Below are positions 6,107 through 6,687 of a DNA stretch of 6,687 nucleotides, piece after piece. Source of the stretch: an uncultured Ruminococcus sp. (GTDB lineage Bacteria; Bacillota; Clostridia; Oscillospirales; Ruminococcaceae); NCBI GenBank assembly GCA_900545125.1, contig UQXS01000135.1:1-6687 (forward strand), given 5' to 3'. Position 1 is the first letter of the stretch. Every line of letters begins with the position of its first letter. The translations under genes and the position numbers were made by a program. Under the pieces are notes generated by a model. That model was not told the DNA's origin. It saw only the letters and a list, made by a program, of their open reading frames with translations, and did no database searches.

Positions 6107-6505
6107 ATGAAAAAAGGTATTTTCTGGTGTACAGATTCTGATACGGAAGCTCCGGCGCTGATTACGGTTTCGGCTGCCTGCGATAAAAACGGCGAGTCAA
6201 AGGAGCTGGTGCGGTTCAGCTCAAAATCTGGCAATAATTTCAACCACAGGCTGGAATGGGGACGTTTTGACAGAAGCATTACGGCGGGGCGACCATTTAA
6301 CTATTATCCCCGCGGGCGTGTTGAAATTAAAAATGGAAAAGCCACCGTCTTTCTCAATCCCGCAATCAATAAAGAATGTATCGTTCACAGGATCATGGAT
6401 GCGTTTGAATTGATGACCGGAGAATTGAACTGCATCAACATAAAAAGCGACGGCTCCAGTCATTATCGTTTTACCTGCGAAAGCACGGAAGGAAAAACTG
6501 ATTGA
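6107..6505 (+). CDS. hypothetical protein, small beta-rich domain
   Basis: A 132-residue protein that I cannot assign to a named family. The SD is GGGGG at 6097-6101, overlapping the previous stop and 5 bases before ATG 6107, so the two genes are tightly coupled. Visible blocks are a strand-like ALITVSAAC at 17-25, the polar aromatic segment FSSKSGNNFNHRLEWG at 37-52, RPFNYYPRGRVEIKNGKATVF at 62-82 which reads as a beta-hairpin, LNPAIN at 83-88 followed by a helix (CIVHRIMDAFEL, 91-102), and SDGSSHYRF at 114-122. The mix of strands plus one C-terminal helix suggests a compact single domain, and the density of conserved-looking Gly/Asn/Tyr/Pro argues for a real protein rather than a chance frame. 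It lies just ahead of the FtsZ-family gene with a 21-base gap. Confidence 0.75.
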   Translation: MKKGIFWCTDSDTEAPALITVSAACDKNGESKELVRFSSKSGNNFNHRLEWGRFDRSITAGRPFNYYPRGRVEIKNGKATVFLNPAINKECIVHRIMDAFELMTGELNCINIKSDGSSHYRFTCESTEGKTD

Positions 6506-6526
6506 GCTGCATAGGAGAAGATCGAA

Positions 6527-6634
6527 ATGCCTGAGAATTATACAGACAAGACAGTCAATATCAAGGTGATCGGCGTTGGCGGTGCCGGGAACAATGTCGT
6601 TGATCGAATGATTTCTGGCGGCGTCGGCGGTTAA
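6527..6634 (+). pseudogene. ftsZ: FtsZ-family GTPase, N-terminal fragment broken at a junction
   Basis: ATG 6527 is preceded by AGGAG (6513-6517) at 9 bases. The 35 codons contain the FtsZ N-terminal core: a short tail (MPENYTDKTVN), the strand IKVIGVGG and the nucleotide-binding loop GGAGNN at 18-23, followed by the helix VVDRMISGG. FtsZ then normally continues into a VEFIAVNTD-type strand, but here a TAA occurs at 6632-6634 directly after ...GGVGG, and the sequence changes character. FtsZ is a tubulin-like GTPase of ~350-400 residues forming the division ring, so ~90% is missing. No division or cell-wall gene is nearby, so this may be an extra FtsZ-family member belonging to the cluster rather than the main ftsZ. 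I list it as broken, but if the end is an assembly artefact the real gene is intact. Only 35 residues are available, so the paralog question cannot be settled here. Confidence 0.75.
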
Positions 6635-6687
6635 GCTGAGCCGGAAAAAGGTGCTGGTGCAGGACATGAACTGCATCGAGACCCTGG
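6627..6687 (+). pseudogene. P-type cation ATPase internal fragment at the right edge
   Basis: In a different frame from the FtsZ fragment, about 20 codons from 6627 to the edge read AVKLSRKKVLVQ then DMNCIETL. In bacterial P-type ATPases, (K/R)KxVLV..(x)IETL lies just ahead of the phosphorylation site DKTGT, which would fall beyond the edge. Eighteen of the twenty codons end in G or C, far more than in any other gene here, which points to a different source genome or a foreign insertion. It lacks a start codon and an SD and is out of frame with the ftsZ piece, so it is not an expressed fusion as drawn. The short length limits certainty. Confidence 0.6.

Noticed and set aside
1..6687. CRISPR arrays, tRNA/rRNA genes, IS elements or transposase
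   Set aside because: No regularly spaced direct repeats, no cloverleaf or rRNA segments and no transposase motifs were seen on either strand.

Overview
The window reads as part of a Clostridia-type (Bacillota) genome, most likely a gut Oscillospirales/Ruminococcaceae-like bacterium. This is inferred from gene families (PcfJ-like, VWA-like metallopeptidase family, CbxX/CfqX AAA+ ATPase), strong purine-rich Shine-Dalgarno sequences and moderate GC. No rRNA or other taxonomic marker is present, so the assignment is soft. All genes lie on the + strand and both ends cut through genes, so the window looks like a contig or a slice of one.

Layout: (1) 2-478, the C-terminal VWA domain of a VWA-like protein, open at the left edge. 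(2) 480-1985, a PcfJ-like protein one base after it and much more AT-rich than its neighbours. (3) 1986-2138, an intergenic region with a perfect 7-bp dyad, a candidate extended -10 and a strong SD. (4) 2139-4157, a CbxX/CfqX (SpoVK-like) AAA+ ATPase with an apparent degenerate AAA-like domain before the catalytic one. (5) 4220-5071, a short SMC/RecF-type ATPase-like protein that has lost Walker A, starting at TTG. (6) 5086-5120, a strong hairpin with a short T-run, read as a terminator or attenuator. (7) 5156-5479, a small unknown protein. (8) 5480-5563, a second copy of the dyad with a -10-like hexamer at the same spacing. (9) 5564-6097 and 6107-6505, two unknown proteins, the first acidic with a possible OB-fold-like C-terminal half. 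(10) 6527-6634, the first 35 codons of an FtsZ-family protein, cut off where the sequence switches to a GC-rich fragment of a P-type ATPase that runs to the right edge.

The genes look like an accessory cluster rather than core metabolism. It combines a metal-binding VWA adaptor, a PcfJ protein, a remodelling AAA+ ring ATPase, a catalytically dead ABC/SMC-like partner, three small unknown proteins and an FtsZ-family GTPase outside any recognisable division cluster. Two near-identical dyads, each the same distance upstream of a -10-like hexamer and of a start codon, suggest that the AAA+ unit and the unit ending in FtsZ are co-regulated. The function is not known to me. A remodelling, conflict or cell-envelope/division module is inference. 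The last ~60 bases may be an assembly chimera and should not be trusted without read support.
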